A stretch of 64,000 bases of DNA from JAYPWI01 sp964629575 (GCA_964629575.1 CAZVUM010000022.1:1-64000); one strand, 5' to 3'. Positions 41,681 to 50,731 are shown, counted from the first letter of the stretch. Notes: a model not told the origin generated them from the sequence alone. Program-made: numbers and translations.

Positions 41681-43050
41681 TCAGTGGGAAGCGAGGTCGT
41701 CCATTGCTGCGGCCATGCGGTCGATCACTTCGTCGACGAGGGCGNNNNNNNNNNNNNNNNNNNNNNNNNNNNNNNNNNNNNNNNNNNNNNNNNNNNNNNN
41801 NNNNNNNNNNNNNNNNNNNNNNNNNNNNNNNNNNNNNNNNNNNNAGCGAGGTCGTCCATTGCTGCGGCCATGCGGTCGATCACTTCGTCGACGAGGGCGT
41901 CGTCGAGAACCGTCGACAGGGCCATCAGACCCCGGCCGGCCGCGAACACGCCGTTGTTGAGGCAAGCCAGATGGAACTGGGTCGCCTGCTCGGCATCGGT
42001 GCGGTGAATGCTGGCCGCCGGAAGGTCATCGGCCATGTAGAGCTGCAACAGCGAACCTTCACGCCTCGAGGCGAACGGCAAGCCGCGCGCAGCCGCCTCC
42101 TCGGTGAGGCGAACCTCGAGGTGTTGCGTCCTGCGATCCATGTCGCTGATCGCGTCGCTCGTCAGGTGGCGGATCGACACCAGTCCCGCAGCCGTGGTGA
42201 CCGGGTTGCCGTTGAAGGTGCCGCTGTGGAACACCTTGGGGTTGAACGGATTGCACAGCTCCATCAGGTCGGCCCGACCGCCCACCGCCCCGACGGGGAA
42301 GCCACCTCCGATGATCTTCGCCATGGCGGTCAAGTCGGGCCTGACGCCCTCGGCCGCCTGCCGGCCGCCCTGGGCCAGCCGCAGAGTGATGACCTCGTCG
42401 AAGATGACGAGCGCGCCGGCCGCATGCGCCGCGTCGATGATCCCGGCCAGGAAGCCCTCGGGCGCGGCCAGGACCCCCGACGAGCCCATCACCGGTTCGA
42501 GGATGATGCACGCGATCTCGCCAGGGTGACGCTCGAGCACGTCCACGAAGGACGCGAGGTCGCCGAACTCTGCCAGCAGCGTGTCGCCGTGCTCGAAGCC
42601 GAAGGTGCCGCACTCGAACTGGGGCATCGAGCCGTGGTAGCCGTAGCGCGCCATCAGCATCTTCTCGCGTCCGGTCCATACTCGGGCGATCTCGACGGCG
42701 AGCATCGTGGCCTCGCTCCCCGAGTTGGTGAAGCGCACCTCGTCGACTGACGCCACGCGCTGCACCAGCTCTTCGGCGAGCTCCACGGCGTACTCGTTGC
42801 GAGCTGGCCAGTTGGTCCCGGACGCGGCCGCTGTGGTGGCGGCTTCGAGGATGGGGCCGTATGCATTGCCGTGGATGAGGCTCGTGAAGTTGCCGATGAC
42901 GTCGATGTAGCGGTTGCCGTCGAGGTCGATGAGGTGGGCGCCCGAGCCGCTCTTCATCGTGAGCTGATACGGCGGGTGGTGGCCGGCGGCTCTGGTATCG
43001 CCCCCTGGCATCACCTTGGAAGCGCGTGCCGCGTGGGCAGCCGAGGCGGG
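41681..43050 (-). CDS. Class III PLP-dependent aminotransferase (glutamate-1-semialdehyde aminomutase-like), split and truncated by gaps
   Basis: A fold-type I, class III aminotransferase. MPGGDTRAAGHHPPYQLTM resembles the start of the GSA-aminomutase group; FTNSGSEATMLAVEIARVWT, FDEVITLRLAQGG and the PLP-lysine segment AMAKIIGGGFPVGAVGG are intact. The 5' end runs into the gap at 43051, so the first ~20-30 codons are missing. Near the 3' end a 100-N gap is flanked by two identical 55-bp copies; collapsing them restores one continuous ending IDRMAAAMDDLASH and stop at 41681. The enzyme transfers or migrates an amino group; the substrate is unknown. It lies next to a TauD dioxygenase on the same strand. 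Confidence 0.85.
41690..41744. repeat. 55-bp direct repeat, copy 1 (contig-end overlap)
   Basis: These 55 bases immediately before the gap are identical to the first 55 after it (41845-41899). The left contig ends and the right contig begins with them, which is how an unmerged k=55 assembly overlap looks. Confidence 0.9.
41745..41844. other. Assembly gap (100 N), probably artificial
   Basis: The gap sits between two identical 55-bp ends, so there is probably no missing DNA. Removing 155 bp (gap plus one copy) gives an intact reading frame for the aminotransferase C-terminus. Confidence 0.9.
41845..41899. repeat. 55-bp direct repeat, copy 2 (contig-end overlap)
   Basis: Identical to 41690-41744. 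It codes for LVDEVIDRMAAAMDDLA of the aminotransferase on the minus strand. Confidence 0.9.
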
Positions 43051-43150
43051 NNNNNNNNNNNNNNNNNNNNNNNNNNNNNNNNNNNNNNNNNNNNNNNNNN
43101 NNNNNNNNNNNNNNNNNNNNNNNNNNNNNNNNNNNNNNNNNNNNNNNNNN
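43051..43150. other. Assembly gap (100 N) between dioxygenase and aminotransferase
   Basis: The gap removes the 3' end of the TauD-type dioxygenase and the 5' end of the aminotransferase. The flanks share no overlap. The length of missing sequence is unknown but could be short, since both genes need only some tens of codons. Confidence 0.98.
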
Positions 43151-43927
43151 GTGCAGGATCCGGCGGTTGTCCCAGATCATCGTGTCGCCGGGTGTCCAGT
43201 TGTGCGAGTACACCCGCGCGTCGTCCGAGACCACGAACGCGAGCAGCTCAGAGAGGAGCGCCCGGCTCTCGGTTCGTTCGAGTCCGGGAATCCCGAAGGC
43301 GTGGCGACCCACGAACAGGTTCTTCTTGCCGGTCTCGGGGTGCACCTTGATCAGCGGTCGGAGGTACGCCTCGCCGTGGTAGATGGTGCGAAAGACGCCC
43401 TCGTCATCATCTTCGGGGAAGTCACCGAGGTCGTTGGCCTGGGAGAACTGCGTTGAGTGGAACGCCGAGAGACCCTCGATGCGCTCGATCGTCGCCTGGT
43501 CCAGGGCGTCGTAGCCGGCGCGCAGATCCGCCAATTCGGTCTGGCCGCCCTCGGCAGGTACGACGGCGGCCGAGAGCATCGCGCACTTGCTCGCGATCGG
43601 CTTGTAGGTGCTGTCGGTGTGCCAGGTCTCGTTGCCGACGTTTGTGCGCATCCATTGGGAGTCGATGTCCATGACGTCGTCCCGCCAGGTGCCGTCCTTG
43701 GAGCGCGGCACGTTGGACATCGGCATGGCGCCGAACTCGAGGTCACCGAACCGTGATCCAAAGGCCACGTTCTCAGCGTCGGTGAGGTGCTGGCCCGGGC
43801 AGATCAGAAAACCGCGGTCGAGAAAGGCGGCGTGGATCTCGGTCCATTCGTCGTCGGTGAGCCGGCCCAGGTGGACGTCGGTGACCTCGGCGCCGAACAC
43901 CTTGCCCTCGATCGGAGTGATGTGCAT
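43151..43927 (-). CDS. TauD/TfdA-family 2-oxoglutarate dioxygenase (3' end lost in gap)
   Basis: A Fe(II)/2-oxoglutarate dioxygenase, readable for 259 residues. ITPIEGKVFGAEVTDVHLGR is the family start, WHTDSTY carries the HxD iron ligands, and GDTMIWDNRRILH contains the distal histidine, with the following Arg that binds 2-oxoglutarate lost in the gap. The ATG at 43927 has an AAGGGGGAA ribosome binding site. Members hydroxylate sulfonates, herbicides or amino acid derivatives. It precedes the aminotransferase on the same strand, so the two may act on one nitrogen-containing compound. Confidence 0.88.
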
Positions 43928-44045
43928 GGTTCCCCCTTCGCACGTTCCTCGGAAAAGCGTACTCATCCAGGGTCGGCCTCACCCGGCGATGGCAGTGCTG
44001 CCTCGGCTGGAGGGCGTCGACCCAGACGTCGGCGAGCGACGGGCG

Positions 44046-44051
44046 TAGGGT
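44046..44051 (+). promoter_or_regulatory. Candidate leaderless -10 box (TAGGGT)
   Basis: TAGGGT ends exactly 6 nt before the ATG at 44058; no ribosome binding site is present. Confidence 0.45.
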
Positions 44052-44057
44052 TCGCCC

Positions 44058-44600
44058 ATGGGCTTCACCGGACGGATCGAAGCGATTCACACCGCACCGG
44101 AGGGTTCGGCGCCGATGGTCGGCCACGACACGGTGCTGTTGGTGGCGGGCGAGGGAATCGCGGGCGACCGCTACGCCCTCGAGACCGGCTATTACTCCTC
44201 GCGCCCACATGCCGACCGCCAGATCACTTTGATCGAAGCTGAGGTGCTCGAGGCACTCGCCCGTGATCACGGTGTTGAGCTGCTGCCAGAAGAGCATCGC
44301 AGGAACGTCACGACGTCGGGAGTGCCGGTCAACCACCTCGTCGGCGCATACTTCTCTCTGGGGGGCTGCATCCTCTACGGCGGGCGACTCAACGTTCCGT
44401 GCTCGTACCTCCAGGAGCTCACCGGCAAGAGGGTGTTCCGACCTCTTGTGCACCGCTCTGGGCTGAATGCGCGAGTTGTCGTCGGCGGGGAGATTTCCCT
44501 CGGCGACACGGTGAACCCCGTGGACAGGGCCGACGTCCCGGCCGACCTTCGGGCTGCCAACGAGGAGACCCCCGTCGAGCCGGCCCCGGAGGTGATCTGA
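44058..44600 (+). CDS. MOSC domain-containing protein
   Basis: A 180-residue MOSC-domain protein. GIAGDRYALETGYYSSR, RQITLIEAEVLEAL, HRRNVTTSGVPVNHLVGAYF and the cysteine-containing LNVPCSYLQELTGKRVF are conserved blocks of the family. It probably binds a molybdenum cofactor or transfers sulfur; no partner domain is attached. It differs from the MOSC protein at 24236. It starts 6 nt after a TAGGGT box and is followed after 2 bp by the PhyH-type dioxygenase gene, so they are cotranscribed. Confidence 0.88.
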   Translation: MGFTGRIEAIHTAPEGSAPMVGHDTVLLVAGEGIAGDRYALETGYYSSRPHADRQITLIEAEVLEALARDHGVELLPEEHRRNVTTSGVPVNHLVGAYFSLGGCILYGGRLNVPCSYLQELTGKRVFRPLVHRSGLNARVVVGGEISLGDTVNPVDRADVPADLRAANEETPVEPAPEVI

Positions 44601-44602
44601 TC

Positions 44603-45457
44603 ATGCCGTTGGAGCGGCTACGGGCTGCGACCACCATCGGCCAGGACGTGGCGGATGCGCTGCGTCGCGACGGCGCGGTGATCGTGGAGGGGTTGATCGA
44701 CGATGCCGCCGTCGCCGAGGTGCTCGCGGGACTGCGCCCCCATCTCGACTCGAAGGCGCACGGCAAGGATCGCTTCGAGGGAATCGCGACCAAGCGACTC
44801 GGCTCGCTGGTGGCGCGTGTGCCGGAGGTTCGGCCGCTCGTGACCAACCCGCTCGTGCTGGCGGCCGTCGAGGACGTGTTCGCCGATGCGACCGCGTTTC
44901 AACTCAACGCGACCCAGGTCGTCGCGCTGTCGCCGGGTGAGTCGAGGCAATCGCTCCACCGGGATCAGTGGGCCTGGGACCACTTTCCCTGGCCGATCGG
45001 CTATGAGGTGGAGGTGTCCACGATGTGGGCCTTCACCGACTTCACGGCCGAAAACGGGGCGACCCGTGTCGCGCTCGAAAGCCACACAACGGAGGGGCGC
45101 CCGCGATTCGAGGAGCACGAGCTCGAGATCGCCGACATGGCTGCCGGATCGGCGCTCTTCTACACCGGTTCGGTCATGCACGGTGCCGGCGCGAACGACA
45201 GCGACGAGCAGCGCGTGGGGATGATCATCTCCTATACCCGCGGGTGGCTGCGGCAGCACGAGAACCAGTACCTCTGCGTGCCGGTCGAGGTGGCGGCCGG
45301 TCTTCCCGAGGATCTGCAGCGGCTGATCGGCTACTCCCGCGGCGCGTATGCCATCGGCTACTGGGGCGACATGGACGACCCGATCGAAGCCGTGCGGCCC
45401 GGCGCCGGCACCTCTGGCCTGGGTGGCGCCCTGGAGGTTTCCACCCGTACCGACTGA
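44603..45457 (+). CDS. Phytanoyl-CoA dioxygenase (PhyH) family protein
   Basis: A 284-residue Fe(II)/2-oxoglutarate dioxygenase. LHRDQWAWDHFPW contains the HxD iron-ligand pair, and MHGAGANDSDEQRVGM contains the distal histidine and an arginine for 2-oxoglutarate. The start at 44603 is preceded by GGAGGTGATC, a nearly perfect anti-16S complement that lies inside the end of the MOSC gene. It hydroxylates an unknown organic substrate. The window has a second Fe/2OG enzyme (TauD type) just upstream on the other strand. Confidence 0.9.
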   Translation: MPLERLRAATTIGQDVADALRRDGAVIVEGLIDDAAVAEVLAGLRPHLDSKAHGKDRFEGIATKRLGSLVARVPEVRPLVTNPLVLAAVEDVFADATAFQLNATQVVALSPGESRQSLHRDQWAWDHFPWPIGYEVEVSTMWAFTDFTAENGATRVALESHTTEGRPRFEEHELEIADMAAGSALFYTGSVMHGAGANDSDEQRVGMIISYTRGWLRQHENQYLCVPVEVAAGLPEDLQRLIGYSRGAYAIGYWGDMDDPIEAVRPGAGTSGLGGALEVSTRTD

Positions 45458-45462
45458 CCCCG

Positions 45463-45510
45463 TTCTGCCAGCTTCGGTGGCCACCGGAGTCACCACACAA
45501 GCTGGCAGAA
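45463..45510. terminator. Bidirectional terminator-like hairpin with nested palindrome
   Basis: TTCTGCCAGCTT (45463-45474) pairs perfectly with AAGCTGGCAGAA (45499-45510). The 24-nt interior starts with its own palindrome, CGGTGGCCACCG (45475-45486). It lies 5 bp after the PhyH stop and 11 bp from the stop of the convergent FAD oxidase, so it can serve both. Confidence 0.7.
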
Positions 45511-45521
45511 GGGTGGGGACC

Positions 45522-46694
45522 TCAGGGGGAGGGGGTCACACGCGCTGCTGGATCCGCGGCGGAGAGCTCCGAAGGGGTGGGGACGCCGGTCATGAGGTCG
45601 GCCAGCAGCCGGCCGGCCATGGGCCCACGACTGAAACCCGATGAGGCGAGACCTCCCACCACGTAGGTGCCGGATTGGTCGGGGATTGCTCCGATGAGCG
45701 GCCGACCGTCCGACGTGAACGGCATCAGCCCTGACCAGACCCGAGCCGGCGGTGCGTCGCGCAGGAACGGCAGGAGCTCCGCTGCGTGCGCGTGGTTGCT
45801 TTCGATCGCCTCCTGGTCGACCCTGCGATCGCTGCCGGGAACCCTGTCGCCACCGAAGATCACCTCGCCGTTCGAACGCTGCCTCCCGTACAGATGCCGG
45901 GTCACTCTGGCCCCTCCCATGTGGGTGACGTCGGGAGGCTCAGTGGGCGGACTCGAGGTCCAGTGGCTGGCGGACTCCGCACCGGCGACCGTGTTGAACA
46001 GGCGAGGCGGGAGCGGCTCGGTCGCCCACATCTGGCCCCGGACCGGTTGGATGGGAAGCACGAAGCCGAGCATGCGGCCGACTTCCGCGCTCCACGCCCC
46101 CGCTGCGATCACGAGTGCGTCGGCGCCGTATCGGCCCGCCGCGGTGGTGACTGTGACACCGCCCGCCGACCTCTCGATAGCGGTGACCTCGGTGTGGTCG
46201 ACAACCCGTGCGCCGGCCCGCCCAGCCTCGACGGCAGCGGCCAAGGTGGCGTCCGCTGGTTCGGCGCAACTCCCACCGGGAATGTGGAGCGCGCCCATAA
46301 CGTTGTCTGTGAGGTTTGGTTCGATCGACCGAACCGTGCGCCGATCGATCAGGTCCATCCCGGACGGGAGCGGAAGCGACTCGGCCCACTCCAGTTCAGC
46401 TTCGTTGGCGAGGAGCACGAGCTCGCCGCTCTCGCGGAAGCCGATGTCGTGCCCTCGGTCGACCTGGAGCGACCGGAAGATCTCTCGGCTTCCCATCTTC
46501 AGCGTGATGTCGAGGTCGGGCACTTCGGCTTCACCAGGAGCGTCGATCATGCCGGCGTTGACGCCCGACGCTTCGCCCGCGAGCGCACCACGTTCGAGCA
46601 GGGTGACGTCGAGGCCTGCCTCGGACAGGAAGAGCGCGCACGACGCTCCAGCGATTCCCCCGCCGATCACCAGGACGTCCGCCTTCTCCATCAC
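45522..46694 (-). CDS. FAD-dependent oxidase of the glycine/D-amino-acid oxidase (DadA-like) family
   Basis: A 390-residue flavoprotein. DVLVIGGGIAGASCALFLSE is the FAD Rossmann motif, GVNAGMIDAP follows it, VIAAGAWSAEVGRMLG and LPIQPVRGQMW are DAO-type, and the C-terminal GTYVVGGLASSGFSRGP binds FAD. It probably oxidises an amine or amino acid (sarcosine, proline or D-amino acid). The start is GTG at 46694, with an ATG one codon later. It is convergent with the PhyH gene across a hairpin. The substrate is unknown. Confidence 0.87.
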   Translation of the reverse strand: MMEKADVLVIGGGIAGASCALFLSEAGLDVTLLERGALAGEASGVNAGMIDAPGEAEVPDLDITLKMGSREIFRSLQVDRGHDIGFRESGELVLLANEAELEWAESLPLPSGMDLIDRRTVRSIEPNLTDNVMGALHIPGGSCAEPADATLAAAVEAGRAGARVVDHTEVTAIERSAGGVTVTTAAGRYGADALVIAAGAWSAEVGRMLGFVLPIQPVRGQMWATEPLPPRLFNTVAGAESASHWTSSPPTEPPDVTHMGGARVTRHLYGRQRSNGEVIFGGDRVPGSDRRVDQEAIESNHAHAAELLPFLRDAPPARVWSGLMPFTSDGRPLIGAIPDQSGTYVVGGLASSGFSRGPMAGRLLADLMTGVPTPSELSAADPAARVTPSP

Positions 46695-46727
46695 GCCATC
46701 TCATCACCCTCACCGCCGCGGGGCGAC

Positions 46728-48176
46728 CTACGACAGCAGGAAGTCCTCTTCGTGGAGATCGCGCATCTCCCGGCGGAGACGCCCCCATGTTCCGGGGAAG
46801 AAGGGCAGGATCCGCCCGTTGCGATCGCGGTACCAACCCGGGCAATCCTCGGCCCAGCTCATCTGCTGGAGCTCGGCCTGGATCTCCTCGCTGTACTGGT
46901 GGGTGGCGTCGGGTCGCGCTTCGATCGACGTGAGGTTGTCGGCCAGAAGGCGTTCGACCCAGCGTGCGATGTAGTCCGCCGCGACTTCGGCCACGAGGAA
47001 CACGGGCGCGTGTCCAGGCGCGCCGTTGATCCCTGCGATCGTGAAGTAGTTGGGAAAGCCGGGTACGGCGACGCCGCGGTAGGCCTCGGGCGCACGGGCG
47101 AGGGCGGTTCGCATCGAGTCGCCGGTTCGGCCGGTCAGCTCGACGGCAGGCCGACCGTCTTCTCGGCCGCCGAGGCGGTAGCCGGTGCAGTAGATCACCA
47201 CGTCGACGTCGTGCCGGGACCCGTCGATCGCCACGACCGCTGTCTCGGTGAGCTCGGTCACGCCGTGAGGAACCAGCGTCACGTTGTGCCGGGCCAGGGC
47301 CGGGTAGTAGTCGTCCGAGACAAGGATTCGTTTGCAACCCGGCTCGTAGTCCGGTGTCAGCGCGGCGATCACGTCCTCGTCGTCGATCGCGTCGCGCATC
47401 GCCGTCATCACCCGGTGGCGGAGATCCTCAATCGCCTTGGGTCGCTTCTCGAAGGCCTCCTGCCACAGGAGACCGAGCCGGTAGAGACCGCGGCGGATCC
47501 GGTTCCACTCCTGTGGCGTGCGCATGGCCGCCCGCTCTGCGTCGGTGTACTCACGGTTGTGGCGGGGCGTCACCCAGTTGGGCGTACGTGAGTACACGAA
47601 GACCTCGGCGGCGACCTTCGCCACCTCGGGCACCACCTGAACGGCGCTCGCCGCGCTGCCGACCACCGCCACTCGCAACCCCGAGAGGTCCACGTCGTGG
47701 CGCCATGAGCCGGAGTGCCACTGCAGGCCGTCGAACCGGTCGCGCCCGTCGAGACGGGGGTAGTGGGGTTCGGTCAGCCCGCCCGTTGCACCCACGAGCA
47801 CCCGGTGTGTCTCGTTCGAACCGTCGGCCAGCTCGAGGTGCCAGGCACCTTCGACTCCGTAGCGGGCGGTTTCGACGCTGGTTTCGAAGCGAATGTGGTC
47901 GAGGACGCCGTGCTTGTCTGCGCACGAGCGGATGTACGCCTGGATCTCGGCCTGGCTCGCGTAGACCATCGAGAAGTCGGGGTTGGGCTCGAAGGAGTAG
48001 CAGTACACGTGCGAGGGAATGTCGCAGTGCAGCCCCGGGTAGGTGTTGCGATACCAGGTGCCCCCCACGTCGGGGAGCTTCTCGTAGACAACGAAGTCGT
48101 CGATCCCGCGCCGGCGGAGCTCGATGGCCATCGCCACGCCGCTCAACCCGGCTCCCAGGATTCCAACCGTGCTCAC
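46728..48176 (-). CDS. Flavin-containing monooxygenase of Baeyer-Villiger type
   Basis: A 482-residue two-Rossmann flavoprotein. FAD motif VGILGAGLSGVAMAIELRRR, the PGLHCDIPSHVYCYSF region, and FDGLQWHSGSW (148-158), which fits the type I Baeyer-Villiger fingerprint FxGxxxHxxxW. The NADPH-binding loop reads VVGSAASAVQ, with Ala at the second glycine position. It should insert oxygen into a ketone or oxidise N or S using NADPH and O2. It lies 7 bp downstream of a DszA/NtaA-type monooxygenase on the same strand, so they likely share a transcript. Confidence 0.9.
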   Translation of the reverse strand: MSTVGILGAGLSGVAMAIELRRRGIDDFVVYEKLPDVGGTWYRNTYPGLHCDIPSHVYCYSFEPNPDFSMVYASQAEIQAYIRSCADKHGVLDHIRFETSVETARYGVEGAWHLELADGSNETHRVLVGATGGLTEPHYPRLDGRDRFDGLQWHSGSWRHDVDLSGLRVAVVGSAASAVQVVPEVAKVAAEVFVYSRTPNWVTPRHNREYTDAERAAMRTPQEWNRIRRGLYRLGLLWQEAFEKRPKAIEDLRHRVMTAMRDAIDDEDVIAALTPDYEPGCKRILVSDDYYPALARHNVTLVPHGVTELTETAVVAIDGSRHDVDVVIYCTGYRLGGREDGRPAVELTGRTGDSMRTALARAPEAYRGVAVPGFPNYFTIAGINGAPGHAPVFLVAEVAADYIARWVERLLADNLTSIEARPDATHQYSEEIQAELQQMSWAEDCPGWYRDRNGRILPFFPGTWGRLRREMRDLHEEDFLLS

Positions 48177-48183
48177 GTGGCTC

Positions 48184-49566
48184 TCACTCTGGTTCGCCCG
48201 GCGTTTCCTGTGCCAGGTGGTCTCGCAATGTGGTCCCGGTGTACTGCGTCCGAACCAGTCCGCGGGACTGGAGTTCGGGGATCAGCATGTCCACCATGTC
48301 CCGGTAGTAGTCGGGGCCATACCACTGCGGCGACAGCTGGAAGCCGTCCACCCCACCCTCCTCGAAGAGGCGCTGCATCGTGTCCGCGACCTGTGATGGT
48401 GTGCCCACGTACTGACGCTGCGAAGCCATGTTGAGGTATGACTTCGCGACCTCCGCCAGGGTGGGGTCGCCGGCCTCTCGGTAGCCCTCCACCATGCCGC
48501 GGGTTCCGTCGACGTCGCCCAGCTCGGAGATCCGCGTCGCGGGCGGGTACTTCCGGAGGTCGACGTTCCAGTGCCCCGACATCGTAGCGATGGCGGCCTC
48601 GGCGGGAATCCGGTCGGACACTTCGGCCGCTCGTTCGACGGCCTCTGCCTCGGTGGGTGCGACCACCGGCCCGCAGGCCACGATCACCTGGAGGTCAGCG
48701 GGGTCGCGGCCGTGTTGTTCCATGCGCTTCTCGAGGTCGGCCCTGAACTCGAGCGTGCGGGCTGGCGGTCCTCCGAACGCGAACACGCAATCCGCCCACT
48801 TTGCGGCGAAGTCACGTCCTCGGTCCGAGGCGCCCGCCTGGAAGATCACCGGCTTGCCCTGTGGGGACGGCACCACGTTGAGCGGCCCGGTGGAGGAGTA
48901 CCAGCGACCTTCGAAGTCGATGCGATGCACCTTGTCGGGGTCTGCGAAGAGCGGTGCTTCCATGTCCATCACGACGGCGTCGGGGTCCCAGCTCGACCAC
49001 AGCTGGTCGACCAGTTCGAGGTATTCGTCGGCCCTGTCGTACCGCTCGTCGTGCGGAGGAAGGGTCATGCCGAAGTTGCGGGCCTCGCCGTCGTGAATCG
49101 ATGTGACTACGTTCCACCCGACCCGCCCCTTGGTGATGTGATCCAGGGTCGCCAGCTTCCTGGCCAGCATGTAGGGCGGATAGAAGGTGGTGGACAGGGT
49201 CGACGCGAGTCCCAGCCGTTGCGTGACGGCGGAGAGCCGCGACAGAAGAAGCAACGGGTCGTGTGTGGGGAACTGGATCGCCCAGCGGATCGCGTCCTCG
49301 CTGCCTCCACCCCAGCCGTCTGCGAAGAAGAAGGCGTCGAACAACCCTTCCTCGAGCGTCCGGGCGATCTCCTCCCAGTACTCGACCTCGTGCCACTGGT
49401 GCCTGATCTTCTCTGGCGGATAGACCCACGAGAGCTGCGTGTGCGGCGCGGGCGTGAAGAGCATGAACCCGGTGAGGTGCATGAGCCGCGGCTGCTTGGC
49501 GGTGGAGTCCGGCTTCGGAGGAGATGCACCCACCGGCACAGACTCGCGCGAACCTGTGGGCGACAC
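48184..49566 (-). CDS. NtaA/SnaA/DszA-type flavin-dependent monooxygenase
   Basis: A 460-residue luciferase-superfamily enzyme of the NtaA/SnaA/DszA branch: LSTTFYPPYMLARKLATLDH, GRVGWNVVTSIHDGEARNFG, HDERYDRADEYLELVDQLW and PVIFQAGASDRGRDFAAKWA are diagnostic. Relatives use FMNH2 from a reductase to oxidise nitrilotriacetate, dibenzothiophene sulfone or similar. The GTG at 49566 gives the longest form; an ATG at 49482 is possible. It is divergent from the acyl-CoA-dehydrogenase-like monooxygenase at 49583. The substrate is not known. Confidence 0.92.
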   Translation of the reverse strand: MSPTGSRESVPVGASPPKPDSTAKQPRLMHLTGFMLFTPAPHTQLSWVYPPEKIRHQWHEVEYWEEIARTLEEGLFDAFFFADGWGGGSEDAIRWAIQFPTHDPLLLLSRLSAVTQRLGLASTLSTTFYPPYMLARKLATLDHITKGRVGWNVVTSIHDGEARNFGMTLPPHDERYDRADEYLELVDQLWSSWDPDAVVMDMEAPLFADPDKVHRIDFEGRWYSSTGPLNVVPSPQGKPVIFQAGASDRGRDFAAKWADCVFAFGGPPARTLEFRADLEKRMEQHGRDPADLQVIVACGPVVAPTEAEAVERAAEVSDRIPAEAAIATMSGHWNVDLRKYPPATRISELGDVDGTRGMVEGYREAGDPTLAEVAKSYLNMASQRQYVGTPSQVADTMQRLFEEGGVDGFQLSPQWYGPDYYRDMVDMLIPELQSRGLVRTQYTGTTLRDHLAQETPGEPE

Positions 49567-49582
49567 CGTGTGAGGGGGATTG

Positions 49583-50731
49583 ATGGCAAGTCGGGGCGGT
49601 CACCCTCTGGTCGCGGTGGCGAAGGGTCTTCAGCCGGCGGTGCGTCAGGCGGCCGCTGAGGCGCAGGAGCTCCGTCACGTTCCGGAGGCCATGGTTCGTG
49701 ACATGGCCGCCGCGGGGCTGTATCGGATCGCAGCTCCCGAGTGCTTCGGCGGCGCCGAGGCTGACCCGTTCTCGACCATCGAGGTGATCGAAGCGATCAG
49801 CGAGGCGGATGGGTCCGTCGGCTGGACGCTGATGATCGGGATCGAGACCGTGGGAATCGGCGGTTCGCTGATGGACTCCGAGACCGCAGGTCGCCTCTTC
49901 GCGGAGAACCCCGAGTTGGTGCTGGCTGGTGCGCTCAACCCGCAGGGCCGGGCCACGCGCGTCGACGGAGGTTGGCGCGTGACGGGGCAGTGGCCGTTCG
50001 CGTCGGGCTGCCATCACGCCGACCTGTTCTGGGGCCAATGCGTTGTCGAGGGCGCAGAGGTTTACGAGACCCTCGAGGTTCTCGTACCTCGCGACAGCTA
50101 CGAGATCCTCGACACCTGGCACGTCAATGGGCTGCGCGGAACGGGGAGCCACGACGTTGCGGTCGAGGGTCTGTTCGTTCCGGACTCCATGACCACCCGG
50201 GTCGCCGGTCGCGACCCAGCTCACGACGGTGCGCTCTACCGAATGCCGCCGTTCACCCGGTTGGCCTACAACAAGGTCGGAGTCGCAACAGGAATCGCCC
50301 GCGGGGCGCTCGAAGCGTTCGTCGAGCTCGCTGCATCCAAACAGCCGAGGCTCTCGAGCCGGGCGCTGCGTGAACGGCCGCGGGCGCAGCGGTCCTACGC
50401 CGAGGCGGAGGCCGCGCTTCGCAGTGCCAGATCCTTCGTGTTCGACGCCGTTGACGAGGTGTGGCAGACCGTGCTCGCGGGTGGTCGAGCGGACCGGAGG
50501 CAGAGGGCCCTGGTGCGCCTCGCCTGTTCGCATGCCTGCCAGGAGGCGATCCGGGCCGTGGAGTTGGTCCACCAGGCGGCAGGCACGAGTGCCAACTTCG
50601 AGGACTCGCCGATCGGCAAGGCGCGCCGGGACGTCGCTGTGGTCGCGCAGCAGGTGATGGTGGCCCCGTACTTCATCGAAGATGCCGGGCGAGTGATGCT
50701 CGGCCTCGACCCCGAACAGCCGATTCTCTAG
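49583..50731 (+). CDS. Acyl-CoA-dehydrogenase-fold flavin monooxygenase (DszC/HsaA-like)
   Basis: A 382-residue protein with the acyl-CoA dehydrogenase fold but of the flavin-dependent monooxygenase branch. RIAAPECFGGAEADPFSTIE, EADGSVGWTLMIG, GQWPFASGCHHADLFWGQ and GLRGTGSHDVAVEGLFVP are characteristic. No catalytic glutamate typical of true dehydrogenases is seen in the C-terminal region (VHQAAGTSANFEDSPIGKA). A GAGGGGG ribosome binding site precedes the ATG. It is divergent from the NtaA/DszA-type gene, an arrangement that suggests two-component oxygenation of related substrates. Confidence 0.88.
   Translation: MASRGGHPLVAVAKGLQPAVRQAAAEAQELRHVPEAMVRDMAAAGLYRIAAPECFGGAEADPFSTIEVIEAISEADGSVGWTLMIGIETVGIGGSLMDSETAGRLFAENPELVLAGALNPQGRATRVDGGWRVTGQWPFASGCHHADLFWGQCVVEGAEVYETLEVLVPRDSYEILDTWHVNGLRGTGSHDVAVEGLFVPDSMTTRVAGRDPAHDGALYRMPPFTRLAYNKVGVATGIARGALEAFVELAASKQPRLSSRALRERPRAQRSYAEAEAALRSARSFVFDAVDEVWQTVLAGGRADRRQRALVRLACSHACQEAIRAVELVHQAAGTSANFEDSPIGKARRDVAVVAQQVMVAPYFIEDAGRVMLGLDPEQPIL

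Noticed and set aside
41690..41899. 55-bp direct repeat as an attachment site or duplication
   Set aside because: The copies lie exactly at the two contig ends around an N-gap and restore the gene when merged, so an assembly overlap explains them fully.
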